DNA of 64,000 nucleotides from Anaerococcus sp. Marseille-Q5996 (GCF_946893725.1 NZ_CAMPPE010000003.1:62001-126000); one strand, 5' to 3'. Shown: positions 25,041-34,023, numbered from the stretch's first letter. Notes: generated from the sequence alone by a model not told the origin. A program made the numbers and translations.

Positions 25041-25571
25041 ATGAAAGATTTGAAAAAAGTAACAAATATTGCGCTTTTGACAGCCATGGCTCTTGCAATT
25101 TCTTTAATTGAACATATGATTCCAATACCAGTTCCAATTCCTGGGGCTAAACTTGGTTTTTCAAATATGATTATTTTGCTGACCCTATATTTTTATGGTA
25201 TGAAGTCAGCACTTTTAGTAGGTGTTTTAAAATCATTTTTACTTATGCTAATTACAGGATCGGTAACAGCATTTTTCTATTCCTTTGCTGGTGCAATCTT
25301 AGCATCTCTTGCTATGGGTCTTTCACTAAAACTTTTAAATAGATTTTCATCATTTGTTGGTATTTCTGAAATAGGAGCATTTTTCCATAACCTAGGCCAA
25401 ATACTAGTTGCAGCTATTTTTATGGGAAATATTAAAATGCTAATTTATTTTCCAGCCCTAGTTATGATGGGGGTATTTACAAGTTTTTTTGTAGGTCTTA
25501 GTGTAAACTATGTTGCAAGTCACATGGAAAAATTAAATATTGGAGACATCAAAAATGAGAAAATCAATTAA
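25041..25571 (+). CDS. Gx transporter family membrane protein
   Basis: 176 residues, five to six membrane helices, with 'GAKLGFSNMIILLTLYFYG' and 'LGQILVAAIFMGN', typical of the Gx transporter family (often labelled heptaprenyl diphosphate synthase component I). The fold is that of ECF S-components, so it probably binds a small molecule or lipid precursor; the substrate is unknown. Paired with the NusG-II gene; its end overlaps radC by 17 bases. Confidence 0.85.
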   Translation: MKDLKKVTNIALLTAMALAISLIEHMIPIPVPIPGAKLGFSNMIILLTLYFYGMKSALLVGVLKSFLLMLITGSVTAFFYSFAGAILASLAMGLSLKLLNRFSSFVGISEIGAFFHNLGQILVAAIFMGNIKMLIYFPALVMMGVFTSFFVGLSVNYVASHMEKLNIGDIKNEKIN

Positions 25572-26235
25572 GGATTTTGACCTAGATGATAGGCCAAGGG
25601 AGAAATTAATTAGCAAGGGGGCAGATGGCTTAAGTGATGAGGAGCTTTTAGCAATTATAATCTCAACCGGAACTAAGGAAAAAAATGTAATTGAACTTTC
25701 TAGAGAAATTTTACAAACATTTTCTTATGAAAGTCTAGCTGATATTGAGGTAAGTGAACTTACAAAAATAAAGGGGATAAAGTCAGCTAAGGCAAGTTCT
25801 ATTGTAGCTTCTTTGCGTTTTGGACAAAGAATTGCTCAAAAAACCATGGAAAAAAAGATTACAAAAATAAAAAATAGCGAAGATATTTACCAATATTTAA
25901 AAAATGAAGTCCAAGATAAGAAAAATGAATGCTTTTATGCTATCCTTTTAGATACGAAAAATGTTATAATATCTAAAGAAGTAATAAGTATAGGCACTTT
26001 GGATGCATCCATTGTCCATCCTAGAGAGGCCTTTAAACCTGCTATAAAAAAATCGGCAAAATCAATAGTTTTTGCCCACAATCATCCAAGTGGAGATTTT
26101 ACTCCATCAAAAGATGATTTTAGAATAACCCAAAGACTAGTAGAAGCAGGTGAAATATTGGACATAGAAGTCCTAGACCACATAATTATCGGTAAAGACG
26201 GATATTATAGTTTTAAAAAAGAAAATTTTATTTAG
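25555..26235 (+). CDS. radC: RadC family JAB-domain protein
   Basis: 226 residues. An N-terminal helix-hairpin-helix region ('LSDEELLAIIISTGTKEKN', 'TKIKGIKSAKASSIVA') precedes a JAB1/MPN metalloprotease-like domain with 'FAHNHPSGDFTPSKDD' (H-x-HPSG-x-PS-x2-D). Despite the name, a role in DNA repair is not established. The ATG at 25555 is preferred over the TTG at 25540. It stands just before mreB, its usual place in Firmicutes. Confidence 0.93.
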   Translation: MRKSIKDFDLDDRPREKLISKGADGLSDEELLAIIISTGTKEKNVIELSREILQTFSYESLADIEVSELTKIKGIKSAKASSIVASLRFGQRIAQKTMEKKITKIKNSEDIYQYLKNEVQDKKNECFYAILLDTKNVIISKEVISIGTLDASIVHPREAFKPAIKKSAKSIVFAHNHPSGDFTPSKDDFRITQRLVEAGEILDIEVLDHIIIGKDGYYSFKKENFI

Positions 26236-26247
26236 GAGCAAATGTAG

Positions 26248-27258
26248 ATGAATTTAAGAATGGTTGCCACAGATTTTGCCATAGATTTGGGCACGAGCAA
26301 TATTTTAGTTTATAAAAAGAATGAGGGTGTCATAATCGATGAGCCTTCAATGATAGTTTTAGACCAAAATAATACTAAGGTTTTGGCCATTGGACAAGAA
26401 GCTAAGGATATGATTGGAAAAACTCCATCAAATATTCATGTTGTAAAACCAATTGAAAATGGAGTGATTACTGACTTTAACCTTACAGAGGCAATGTTAA
26501 AGCATTTTTTTAACCAAGTAAATCCCGGAACATCAATTTTTCAACCAAAGGTTGTAATTTGTGTACCAAGTGGAATAACCGACATTGAATCACGTGCCAT
26601 AGAAGATGCAGCACTTCATGCTGGTAGCCGTGATATTATTTTAGTTGACGAATCGTTAGCCGCAGCCTTTGGTATGGGACTTACACCAGAAGATCCAAGG
26701 GGCATTTTGCTTTTAAACCTTGGTGCAGGTACTAGTGAAGTATCTGTAATTTCTTTAAATGGCATAGTTACAAGCAAAACCATAAATAAGGGTGGAGATT
26801 ACATAGATGATGCCATCATTGATTTATTTAGAGAAAAAAAACGTCTTGATATTGGTAGACAAACAGCAGAGGATATAAAAATAAATCTATTAAGCCTAAG
26901 GGTAAAAGATGGTGAAAACTCCATGAGTGTTGATGGAAGAGATTTATTATCAGCAGCTCCAAAGACTGTAGATATCAAAAGCAAAGACCTTGTAGAATGT
27001 ATAATGCCTTATGCAGATGAAATAGTAAGTATGATTTATGAAGTCCTTGAAAAAATCCCACCAGAACTAACAGCAGACATCAAGAAAGATGGCTTTGGTT
27101 TAACTGGTGGTATTAGTAAAGTGCGAGGTCTTCGTGAATATATAGAACATAAATTAAATCTATCTTCTTATATATCTGAAAATCCAGAAACAGATGCAAT
27201 TTTAGGTACAGGTAAGATATTAGAAGATCCAGATAGATTTTTTAAATATCGTAAGTAG
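26248..27258 (+). CDS. mreB: Rod shape-determining protein MreB
   Basis: 336 residues, actin-like ATPase that forms membrane-associated filaments guiding lateral wall synthesis. Phosphate-1 motif 'FAIDLGTSNILVYKK' near the N-terminus, 'VPSGITDIESRAIEDAA', 'LLNLGAGTSEVSVISL' (phosphate-2) and 'GFGLTGGISKVRGL' (adenosine loop). Followed at once by mreC, mreD and a PBP2 gene. If the host is a coccus, retention of MreB is of interest, since many cocci have lost it. Confidence 0.95.
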   Translation: MNLRMVATDFAIDLGTSNILVYKKNEGVIIDEPSMIVLDQNNTKVLAIGQEAKDMIGKTPSNIHVVKPIENGVITDFNLTEAMLKHFFNQVNPGTSIFQPKVVICVPSGITDIESRAIEDAALHAGSRDIILVDESLAAAFGMGLTPEDPRGILLLNLGAGTSEVSVISLNGIVTSKTINKGGDYIDDAIIDLFREKKRLDIGRQTAEDIKINLLSLRVKDGENSMSVDGRDLLSAAPKTVDIKSKDLVECIMPYADEIVSMIYEVLEKIPPELTADIKKDGFGLTGGISKVRGLREYIEHKLNLSSYISENPETDAILGTGKILEDPDRFFKYRK

Positions 27259-27264
27259 GTAAAA

Positions 27265-28155
27265 ATGGCATATAGAAGAATTAAAAAATCCAACAAATCT
27301 TTTTTAATAACAGTTTTTGCACTTTTGATAGTAATGGGTGTTTCATCTCAAACTGATGCCCTTTCAGGTGCAGGATCAAATATTGCAAATACAATTTTTG
27401 AACCAATTGAGAGCATTACTTACTCAATCTCATCTGAAATAATGGGGCAAATTGAAAGAACAGTTGGATCAAAAGAAACCAGGGCAGAGGTAATGAGGCT
27501 AGAATCGGAAAATAGATCTTTAGTAATGGAAAATGCAAGACTCACTTCAGTAATAAATAAAGAAGATTTTCTAAAAAATGAAGCAAAAGCCATTGATGAG
27601 TCACAAAATGAATATATCAAAGCAAATGTAGTAAATTCTGATGTAAGTTCATTAACCAGCAATTTTACAATAGATAAGGGAAAAAAAGATGGTATCAAGC
27701 AAAACGATATTATCTTACAAGCTATTGGAGATAGTAATTACTACACAGGTCTAGTAGGTAAAGTTACTGAAGTATTTGAAACAACAGCACGTGTTGAAAC
27801 AATAAACAATCAAGCAAACGATGTTTCATTTATAAATACCAGAAGTGGAGATTATGGGGTTATAGATAAATTTACATCAAGAACCATCCAAGGTTATATG
27901 CTTGATGTAGAAAGTGAAGCTAAAAATTCTGATGTTTTAATGACCAGTGGTCTAGGTGGAGTATATCCATATGGAATTTACATTGGACAGATTAGCAATG
28001 TTTCAATGAGTCAAGATACCCTTAGAAAAAATATTACAGTAGATTCACCAGTGGATTTTTCCCATATTTATAGGGTTTTAGTCCTAAAAGGAAACAATTC
28101 ATATCAAATAGATGAAAAAAATAAAGAGTCAGAGGAGGAAAATATAAGTGAATAA
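27265..28155 (+). CDS. mreC: Rod shape-determining protein MreC
   Basis: 296 residues. An N-terminal membrane helix (~12-29), a coiled coil (~65-95, 'EVMRLESENRSLVMENARL') and the extracytoplasmic beta domains ('NFTIDKGKKDGIKQNDIIL', 'DVLMTSGLGGVYPYGIYIG'). It scaffolds the elongasome between MreB and PBP2. Six-base gap from mreB and 8-base overlap with mreD. Confidence 0.93.
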   Translation: MAYRRIKKSNKSFLITVFALLIVMGVSSQTDALSGAGSNIANTIFEPIESITYSISSEIMGQIERTVGSKETRAEVMRLESENRSLVMENARLTSVINKEDFLKNEAKAIDESQNEYIKANVVNSDVSSLTSNFTIDKGKKDGIKQNDIILQAIGDSNYYTGLVGKVTEVFETTARVETINNQANDVSFINTRSGDYGVIDKFTSRTIQGYMLDVESEAKNSDVLMTSGLGGVYPYGIYIGQISNVSMSQDTLRKNITVDSPVDFSHIYRVLVLKGNNSYQIDEKNKESEEENISE

Positions 28156-28636
28156 ATTTAAAACATTTTTAGTATTTTTAATATCATTTATCCTCCAAAC
28201 CACAATTTTTTCTAAAATTGATATATTTGGTGCAAATATAAATATCATAATTCCTGCAATAGTAGCACTATCACAAGTATTGGGGGTTAAAATTGGGCCT
28301 TATGGGGCAATGATTACAGGAATTATTGAAGATTTTCTGTTTACAAATTTAATTGGGCCAAGGGCTCTATCATATTTTTTGATAGGGTCATTTGTTTCAA
28401 GTGATAGATTTAATTTTGCAAAAGATAGACCAACAGGTATTGTAATGACATTTTTTGCAAGTATCTTCAATTTCTTACTTTTAACATTAATTTATTTTAT
28501 ATTTACCAGACAAAACAATTTGATGAATTACTTGCTATTACCCTTACTTATTGAATCTATATTAAATACATTAATTTATTTTATTTACTATCATATAGTC
28601 AAAAAAATAATGTATATACCCACATATAGGATTTAG
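28148..28636 (+). CDS. mreD: Rod shape-determining protein MreD
   Basis: 162 residues, five membrane helices, GTG start inside the mreC end. Family pattern 'ILQTTIFSKIDIFGANINI' and 'GALTG'-like 'GPYGAMITGIIEDFLF'. An integral membrane part of the elongasome. 10 bases to the PBP2 gene. Confidence 0.88.
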   Translation: MNKFKTFLVFLISFILQTTIFSKIDIFGANINIIIPAIVALSQVLGVKIGPYGAMITGIIEDFLFTNLIGPRALSYFLIGSFVSSDRFNFAKDRPTGIVMTFFASIFNFLLLTLIYFIFTRQNNLMNYLLLPLLIESILNTLIYFIYYHIVKKIMYIPTYRI

Positions 28637-28646
28637 GAGTTTTTAA

Positions 28647-31600
28647 GTGAGAAAACAAAAGGAAAGACGATTAGTACTTATTCAGGCTCTTGTAATTCTC
28701 CTAATGGCCATAATAATCGGCAGACTTTTTACAGTTATGATAGGTCAAGGAGATTATTATAGAGATTTATCTGACAATAGAAAAGTAAAAGAAGTAGATG
28801 AAATTGCCAGTCGTGGTAATATTTACGATAGAAATGGGAAAATTCTTGCAACAAGTATCCCATCTTTTGCTGTGCAGATTTATAAGGACCAACTTCAAGA
28901 ACTAGAAGCAGAAGATAGGATAAAAAATCTTGGTAAACTAGTTAATATCTTAGAAGAAGATGGAGTAAATTATACAGATGAATTTGCTCTAAAATTAAAT
29001 TCCTTCGTGTATAAAAGAAAAGAAGATTATTTTATCCTAGGTCAGATGCCAACAGAGGTTGTAGTTTCAACAATCATTGACAACGACTTAGTTAGAGAAT
29101 TTTTAACTACTGTTTATAAAGACGAAAATATTGAATATGAAACAATGAATACCGCCTTGCTTGCCCTCAAAAAAAGGGGGATTGATATACCAGCAAATGT
29201 TAGTCAAGATGGAGGTCAAGTAAAAGTATCCTACAGGGATAACTCAAAGAAAAAATTGGAAGCTGTTGGATATAGCGAAGATGAAGATCCAATTGATGTT
29301 GTAATTGATGCGGTTGGCAACGACAGATCAGTTTTACTTTCTATTTTGCAAAACTCAAATGCAAGGAAATTGGCCTATGAGCTTCTAAAAAATGCAAATT
29401 TACTTGGAAGCATTGAAATGGAACCTTATGTTGTAAAAGCAAATGAGGATATGATTGAAAAAAAGGCTAAATTATCAAAAGTTTACCCAGAAGTTAGCCT
29501 AAAAAGTGAACCAAGTAATGATTTTTACGAAATAGTAAAAACTTCAACTATAAATGAAGTCTTAAGCCAGGCTAGTGTGAAGGATGATGGTTCTTATGTA
29601 ATTCCAGCAGATATTTTAATCCAACAACTTGAAAATCTTGGAATTTATGCAAACTTCGAAACAGAAGTTATAACTGAAACCAAGGATGAGAGAAATACTT
29701 ATAAGGTTAATATCAACTTCAAAAACCCTCAAGCAGGATCTCCAGTAGATGAGCTTGCAAGGATAGCAGATGAAAATGATTTGCTAAAACCACTTATATT
29801 ATCAGAAGATATTAAGTATATGGCTCAAAATGCAAACACTAGAAATAATATCTATCCATCCATAGATATATCTGAAGATGATCCAGAAGATTGGGATTAC
29901 ACATTTAATATCGAAAAAAGTAATTTTTACACTTATTATGCAGGCAAAGATAAGATAAATGACCGCGACAAGGTGGTTTCAATCCTTGAAAATGAACAAG
30001 ATGCAAAAGAAATATTAAACTACCTAAAGAAAATAAATGATTTGGAACAATACTCAGACCTAGAGGCAGTAGGTATTCTTACAATTGATAATAAAATCAA
30101 TCGTCAAGGCAGTTTCGGATATCGTCCTATAAACTTAGTATATAATATAGATGAATCTACAGTTTTAAAAATCGAAGAAAATATCGATGCAACAGCTGGC
30201 ATTCAGGTAGATACTATACCTATTAGATCATATCCAAATAGATACTTGGCAAGTCATATACTGGGTTATATGGGTCCAATTGCAACAGCAGAAGAAGTAG
30301 ATAAATATGTTAATGAACGCGATTATTTGCGTGATGAAATTATAGGGAAAACTGGTATTGAAGAATCTTACCAGGACAATTTAAAGGGAAAAAATGGTAA
30401 GTCATTAGTAACTGTAGACTCAGCAGGAAATAGAAAACAAACTATTTCACAAACTCCATCTGAACCAGGTGATGATTTGTATTTATCAATTGATGCTGAT
30501 CTTCAAGAACAAGCTGAAAAATCATTAGAAGGTGTTCTTGATGCCATTAGCCAAGGCTACCAATACGAATCAGATTATGGAACATTTATGCCACTTAGAC
30601 AGGCTCCTCACGCATCAAGTGGTGCAGTTGTAGTGTCAAATGTAAAAACTGGGGAAGTCTTAGCTATGGCTTCTTTCCCAGATTATGATCCAAATTTATT
30701 TTCTACTGGTATTTCTCAATCGGATTGGGAAAGCTTGCAGGTAGAAGAAGATAGTGGGCCACTTGTGCCTCGTCCAATGCTAAATATTGCAACACAAACT
30801 GCCGTTATGCCTGGATCAACATTTAAATTAGTAACATCATTAGCAGCATTAGAAAGTGGATTAGATCCACAAGCAGTAATTACAGACTATGGTTATGTAG
30901 AAGTAGGTAACCAGAGATTTAATAACTTAGCTTGGACAGAATATGGTATAACTCAAGGTGAAGAAAATTTATATGGGGCAATTAGAGACTCTAATAACTA
31001 TTATTTCTATGTTTTAGCTCTTGGGGAAAATCCGCATGATGGTAAGTCCATAGGTACAAAACTAGACTTAAATGATATTAGGATTGCAGCAGAAAAACTA
31101 GGACTCGATCAACCGACAGGTATTGAGGTGAATATACCAAAAGAAACAACTGGAAATATACCATCAGTTGGTAAAAAAGTTGAAATTACTAAGATGATGC
31201 TACAAAGTTATCTAGAAGAAAAATTGCCAGTATATCTAAAGGATGGAGTAAAAAAATCTAGAAGCGAATTTGAAAGTGATGTCCTAGAAATTGTAAAAAT
31301 GACTGCAAATCCAAGTGAATGGACAAGAAAAAATATTATTGACTTCCTTGATGAAAAGGGATATGAAGCAGAAATTACTAAAGGAAAAGACAGGGCTGGT
31401 CTCGCCGATACTATTAAATACACATATTTAAACCAAGCTGAATGGGATATTACAGATATGCTAAACATTGTAATCGGCCAAGGGCAAAATTCTTACACCC
31501 CGATTCAGATGAATAGGGCTATTGCTACTCTTACAAATGGCGGTTATTTAAATAAATTTACCCTAGTAGATAAGGTTACAAATCATGATTCTGGGGATAT

Positions 31601-32090
31601 ATTGTTTAACAATGTACCTGAAAGATCAAGGATAGATATAAAGGATAAAAAATATCTTGAAGATATTAAATACGGTACGCTTTTAGTATCTCAAAATAAC
31701 AAAATATTAAATCAAATGCCGGTAGATATAGGTATCAAAACAGGTACAGCAGAAGTAGAAGGTAAAAACCTAGATGGAACAGACTATGATTCTTATGCAT
31801 GGATGGTAGGTTTTGCACCATATGATGACCCGGAAATTTCAATAAGTATAGTCCTCACTCAAGGTGATACATCATACAATGCAACTCCAATTATGAGAGA
31901 TGTAATTTCCAAATATTTTGACCTAGACGTTTATCTTACAAATTCCGGAGATACTCCAAATGATGCAGATATTGCAGAGCTTGGTGATTCTGTAGCAGAT
32001 GATCAGCAGGGATTGCCTGAAGATAATCAAAATAAAGAAGATAAAGATATAAAAGAAGATAATGATAGTGCCGATGGTACTCCAAACTAA
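28647..32090 (+). CDS. mrdA: Penicillin-binding protein 2-type transpeptidase, unusually long
   Basis: Class B PBP that cross-links peptidoglycan during elongation. One N-terminal membrane helix (~8-30), then the pedestal motif 'ASRGNIYDRNGKILA' near residue 54. Catalytic motifs: S-T-F-K with Ser724, S-N-N at 782-784, and K-T-G-T at 1031. At 1147 residues it is far longer than ordinary PBP2 (600-750). Most of the extra length is a ~280-residue acidic, repeat-free insert at about residues 185-470 in the pedestal region, plus an acidic C-terminal tail after ~1095. GTG start with AGGAG upstream. In the mreBCD operon. Confidence 0.92.
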   Translation: MRKQKERRLVLIQALVILLMAIIIGRLFTVMIGQGDYYRDLSDNRKVKEVDEIASRGNIYDRNGKILATSIPSFAVQIYKDQLQELEAEDRIKNLGKLVNILEEDGVNYTDEFALKLNSFVYKRKEDYFILGQMPTEVVVSTIIDNDLVREFLTTVYKDENIEYETMNTALLALKKRGIDIPANVSQDGGQVKVSYRDNSKKKLEAVGYSEDEDPIDVVIDAVGNDRSVLLSILQNSNARKLAYELLKNANLLGSIEMEPYVVKANEDMIEKKAKLSKVYPEVSLKSEPSNDFYEIVKTSTINEVLSQASVKDDGSYVIPADILIQQLENLGIYANFETEVITETKDERNTYKVNINFKNPQAGSPVDELARIADENDLLKPLILSEDIKYMAQNANTRNNIYPSIDISEDDPEDWDYTFNIEKSNFYTYYAGKDKINDRDKVVSILENEQDAKEILNYLKKINDLEQYSDLEAVGILTIDNKINRQGSFGYRPINLVYNIDESTVLKIEENIDATAGIQVDTIPIRSYPNRYLASHILGYMGPIATAEEVDKYVNERDYLRDEIIGKTGIEESYQDNLKGKNGKSLVTVDSAGNRKQTISQTPSEPGDDLYLSIDADLQEQAEKSLEGVLDAISQGYQYESDYGTFMPLRQAPHASSGAVVVSNVKTGEVLAMASFPDYDPNLFSTGISQSDWESLQVEEDSGPLVPRPMLNIATQTAVMPGSTFKLVTSLAALESGLDPQAVITDYGYVEVGNQRFNNLAWTEYGITQGEENLYGAIRDSNNYYFYVLALGENPHDGKSIGTKLDLNDIRIAAEKLGLDQPTGIEVNIPKETTGNIPSVGKKVEITKMMLQSYLEEKLPVYLKDGVKKSRSEFESDVLEIVKMTANPSEWTRKNIIDFLDEKGYEAEITKGKDRAGLADTIKYTYLNQAEWDITDMLNIVIGQGQNSYTPIQMNRAIATLTNGGYLNKFTLVDKVTNHDSGDILFNNVPERSRIDIKDKKYLEDIKYGTLLVSQNNKILNQMPVDIGIKTGTAEVEGKNLDGTDYDSYAWMVGFAPYDDPEISISIVLTQGDTSYNATPIMRDVISKYFDLDVYLTNSGDTPNDADIAELGDSVADDQQGLPEDNQNKEDKDIKEDNDSADGTPN

Positions 32091-32101
32091 AGGAAGAAAT
32101 A

Positions 32102-32728
32102 ATGAAAGTTTATGTTATAAATGGCCCAAAAGCTATTGGGAAAACAGATTTTTCAGTAAATTTAGCTGAATACTTACAACAAAATAATAAAGTATTATTG
32201 ATCCAAGGAAAACGCGCTACAACATCAAATATAGAGGACTATTTCCAAAAAGATGGAATGATAACCTATGACTTGGCAGATTATTTCACAGGACTAGCAC
32301 CTCTTGAGAGAGTTCTAGTCCATGAAAATGATAATCTAGACTTTATCATAAGTCCTCTTTTAGAAGATAAATATGAAATCAAAGGGGAAGACATCAATAA
32401 TCTTTTAAATAACATATCCTATGATTTTGTAGTTATAGATGGTGTAGACAAAAATCTAATATCGAATAAAACTTCAGTTGATATTATTGGAGAAAATGAT
32501 TTGGCATTAGTAAATGAAAGTGATGCATTTTTTATAAATAAAACATCAGATGATTTTGATATAAGAAATCATAAGGATACCATCGATGCAAAGTCTTCTA
32601 AATATCTTGGAACAGTAAAAAATGGTGAATATTTTAAAAATGTAATCGAAAACCTAATAGCTGGAAAGGAAGTAGAAATACCAAAATTAGGATTTTTTGA
32701 GAAATTAAAGGCTAGTTTTAGAAAATAA
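32102..32728 (+). CDS. Divergent MinD/ParA-like ATPase
   Basis: 208 residues. The N-terminal 'VINGPKAIGKTDFSVNLAEYL' is a deviant Walker A region: the KGG-x-GKT signature lysine is replaced (GPKAIGKT), although a lysine stays in the fourth position. 'YDFVVIDGVD' is a Walker B strand. The C-terminal 'FFEKLKASFRK' looks like the amphipathic membrane-targeting helix of MinD. Shorter than MinD (260-270). Its place right after mreBCD-PBP2 is where Clostridia carry minCDE, so it is probably a diverged MinD, here without minC or minE. Whether it hydrolyses ATP is uncertain. Confidence 0.65.
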   Translation: MKVYVINGPKAIGKTDFSVNLAEYLQQNNKVLLIQGKRATTSNIEDYFQKDGMITYDLADYFTGLAPLERVLVHENDNLDFIISPLLEDKYEIKGEDINNLLNNISYDFVVIDGVDKNLISNKTSVDIIGENDLALVNESDAFFINKTSDDFDIRNHKDTIDAKSSKYLGTVKNGEYFKNVIENLIAGKEVEIPKLGFFEKLKASFRK

Positions 32729-32733
32729 AAATA

Positions 32734-32777
32734 AGGACTAAGTTAGATTAAAATTTCTAACTAAGTCCTCTTTTTTT
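32734..32777 (+). terminator. Terminator of the mre operon, overlapping the convergent GIY-YIG gene
   Basis: AGGACTAAGTTAG (32734-32746) pairs with CTAACTAAGTCCT (32757-32769), one mismatch, followed by T7 (32771-32777). The right arm and T-run are at the same time codons of the minus-strand GIY-YIG gene. Confidence 0.85.
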
Positions 32778-32995
32778 GTTTTAGATAACTTTTTTATAGC
32801 TATTTCCCTTTTTAAGGCTTCTGACTTATCTGATATTTCTTCGTAATAAACTAATTTGCAGGGCCCTCTTGCTCTGGTGTATTTGGCACCCTTGCCAGAA
32901 TTATGTAAGGCCAATCTTTTTTCTAAATCAACACACCAGCCAGTATATAAAGAATTATCCTTGCATCTTAAAATATAAACATAACCAAAAGTCAT
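32738..32995 (-). CDS. GIY-YIG nuclease-domain protein (UPF0213 family)
   Basis: 85 residues, a complete small GIY-YIG domain: 'YVYILRCKDNSLYTGW' holds the G-Y/Y-I-G-equivalent motif, followed by 'RLALHNSGKGAKYTRARGP' and 'EALKREIAIKKLSK'. Such stand-alone proteins are widespread in bacteria; their nuclease role is poorly defined. Its ATG overlaps the recX stop by 4 bases, so it is co-translated with recX. Its 3' end lies in the terminator of the convergent mre operon. Confidence 0.9.
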   Translation of the reverse strand: MTFGYVYILRCKDNSLYTGWCVDLEKRLALHNSGKGAKYTRARGPCKLVYYEEISDKSEALKREIAIKKLSKTKKEDLVRNFNLT

Positions 32996-33597
32996 TTAAA
33001 AAGTTCACCAACTACCTTATTTATAATATCAAATTCAAAACCCTTGCCAGATAAATACCTGTAAACTTTCTGCTTGTTTACTATAGAAAAATCGTTCCTA
33101 GCCTTTTTTAAAGCAAAATTGTAGGCGTTTTGGTATTCTTCGTCATCATCTATTTCTTTTAAATAATTATCAATTAATTCATCAGATATCTTCTTAGCTT
33201 TTAAGGAGTAACGAATTTTATTTTTTGCCCATTTTGATATATTGTGCTTATCAGAAACATAAGATTTTACAAAAAGTTCATCATTCAAAATCCCATATTC
33301 ATTTAGAAAATCAATGGTTTTTTGGATTGACTCATTGGAAAAATTATTATCCTTTAAAATTTTTTCAATCTCAAAACTAGTTTTTTGAGCATAGGAAATT
33401 TTACCAAGGGCAAAATTCTTTGCTCTATTAAACTCATCTTCACTTAGAATTTCCTTATATACATCAAAATCAAGCTCGTCATCAATATTTAATTGCAAAT
33501 CATTATATAAGTCATAGGAAATATTAAAATCTTCACCTGAAATACTAAGTATCACTAAATTGTATTTATCAGAATAATCTATAGACTCAATAATCAT
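32992..33597 (-). CDS. recX: Regulatory protein RecX
   Basis: 201 residues, rich in charged helices. Three-helix repeats typical of RecX: 'AKNFALGKISYAQKTSFEI', 'TIDFLNEYGILNDELFVKSY', 'NKIRYSLKAKKISDELIDNY', 'VYRYLSGKGFEFDIINKVV'. RecX binds RecA filaments and limits recombination. An N-terminal ~60-residue extension, common in Firmicutes, precedes the repeats. No recA is adjacent. Its start codon overlaps the stop of a 34-codon gene upstream (ATGA), so the three minus-strand genes form one operon. Confidence 0.88.
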   Translation of the reverse strand: MIIESIDYSDKYNLVILSISGEDFNISYDLYNDLQLNIDDELDFDVYKEILSEDEFNRAKNFALGKISYAQKTSFEIEKILKDNNFSNESIQKTIDFLNEYGILNDELFVKSYVSDKHNISKWAKNKIRYSLKAKKISDELIDNYLKEIDDDEEYQNAYNFALKKARNDFSIVNKQKVYRYLSGKGFEFDIINKVVGELFK

Positions 33598-33698
33598 AGA
33601 CCAGCAAATGATGCATAAGCACTATAAATAATAGGAGTTACCATTGCAAGTGCAATAATTATTGCAAATAATTTTAATATAGTTTTATTGTTCTTCAT
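33594..33698 (-). CDS. Small single-helix membrane peptide upstream of recX
   Basis: 34 codons. The peptide starts MKNNKTILKLFAIIIALAMV and ends PIIYSAYASFAGL: a lysine-rich start and one hydrophobic helix (~residues 7-24). A strong ribosome-binding site (AGAGGTGA, 33704-33711) is placed correctly before the ATG, and the stop overlaps the recX start (ATGA), which together argue for real translation. Architecture recalls the tiny one-helix peptides of Firmicutes such as Prli42 or DUF4044 proteins, but I cannot assign it to a family. Too short for ordinary gene finders. Confidence 0.65.
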   Translation of the reverse strand: MKNNKTILKLFAIIIALAMVTPIIYSAYASFAGL

Positions 33699-33781
33699 CA
33701 AATTCACCTCTACTTTATTTTACTATATATCCCCAAAAATACACTAATTAATAAAAAAATCAAAAAACTTACAAAAAAAGC

Positions 33782-33811
33782 TTGACAAGTTATAGCAAAA
33801 AGTATTATAAT
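33782..33811 (+). promoter_or_regulatory. Upstream promoter before the tRNA pair
   Basis: TTGACA (33782-33787), 18-base spacer, TATAAT (33806-33811). The ~90 bases between it and the next promoter contain no convincing gene, only a 13-codon ATG frame without a ribosome-binding site. It may be a second promoter for the tRNAs or drive a short RNA. Confidence 0.65.
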
Positions 33812-33899
33812 ATTTTTTGCAGTTAAGAATGCATGGATGGCCTTTAATTATGCTTTTGAATCTTATGTAAAGTAAATGTAAAAATTATATTAAAAAAAC

Positions 33900-33927
33900 T
33901 TGACATAGATTTTATATAGTGTATAAT
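33900..33927 (+). promoter_or_regulatory. Promoter of tRNA-His/tRNA-Leu
   Basis: TTGACA (33900-33905), 16-base spacer, TATAAT (33922-33927), 17 bases before the tRNA-His gene. Confidence 0.85.
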
Positions 33928-33944
33928 AGTAAGGGTAATGACCT

Positions 33945-34022
33945 GGTGGGTATGGTCCAGTTGGTTAAGACACCTGGTTGTGGCCCAGGAGGCCGTGAGT
34001 TCGAATCTCACTACTCACCCCA
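33945..34022 (+). tRNA. tRNA-His (anticodon GTG)
   Basis: Acceptor GTGGGTA pairs with TACTCAC (one G-T); the extra G-1 at 33945 faces the discriminator C, the mark of tRNA-His. Anticodon stem CCTGG/CCAGG with loop TTGTGGC (GTG). CCA is encoded. Confidence 0.96.
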
Positions 34023-34023
34023 T

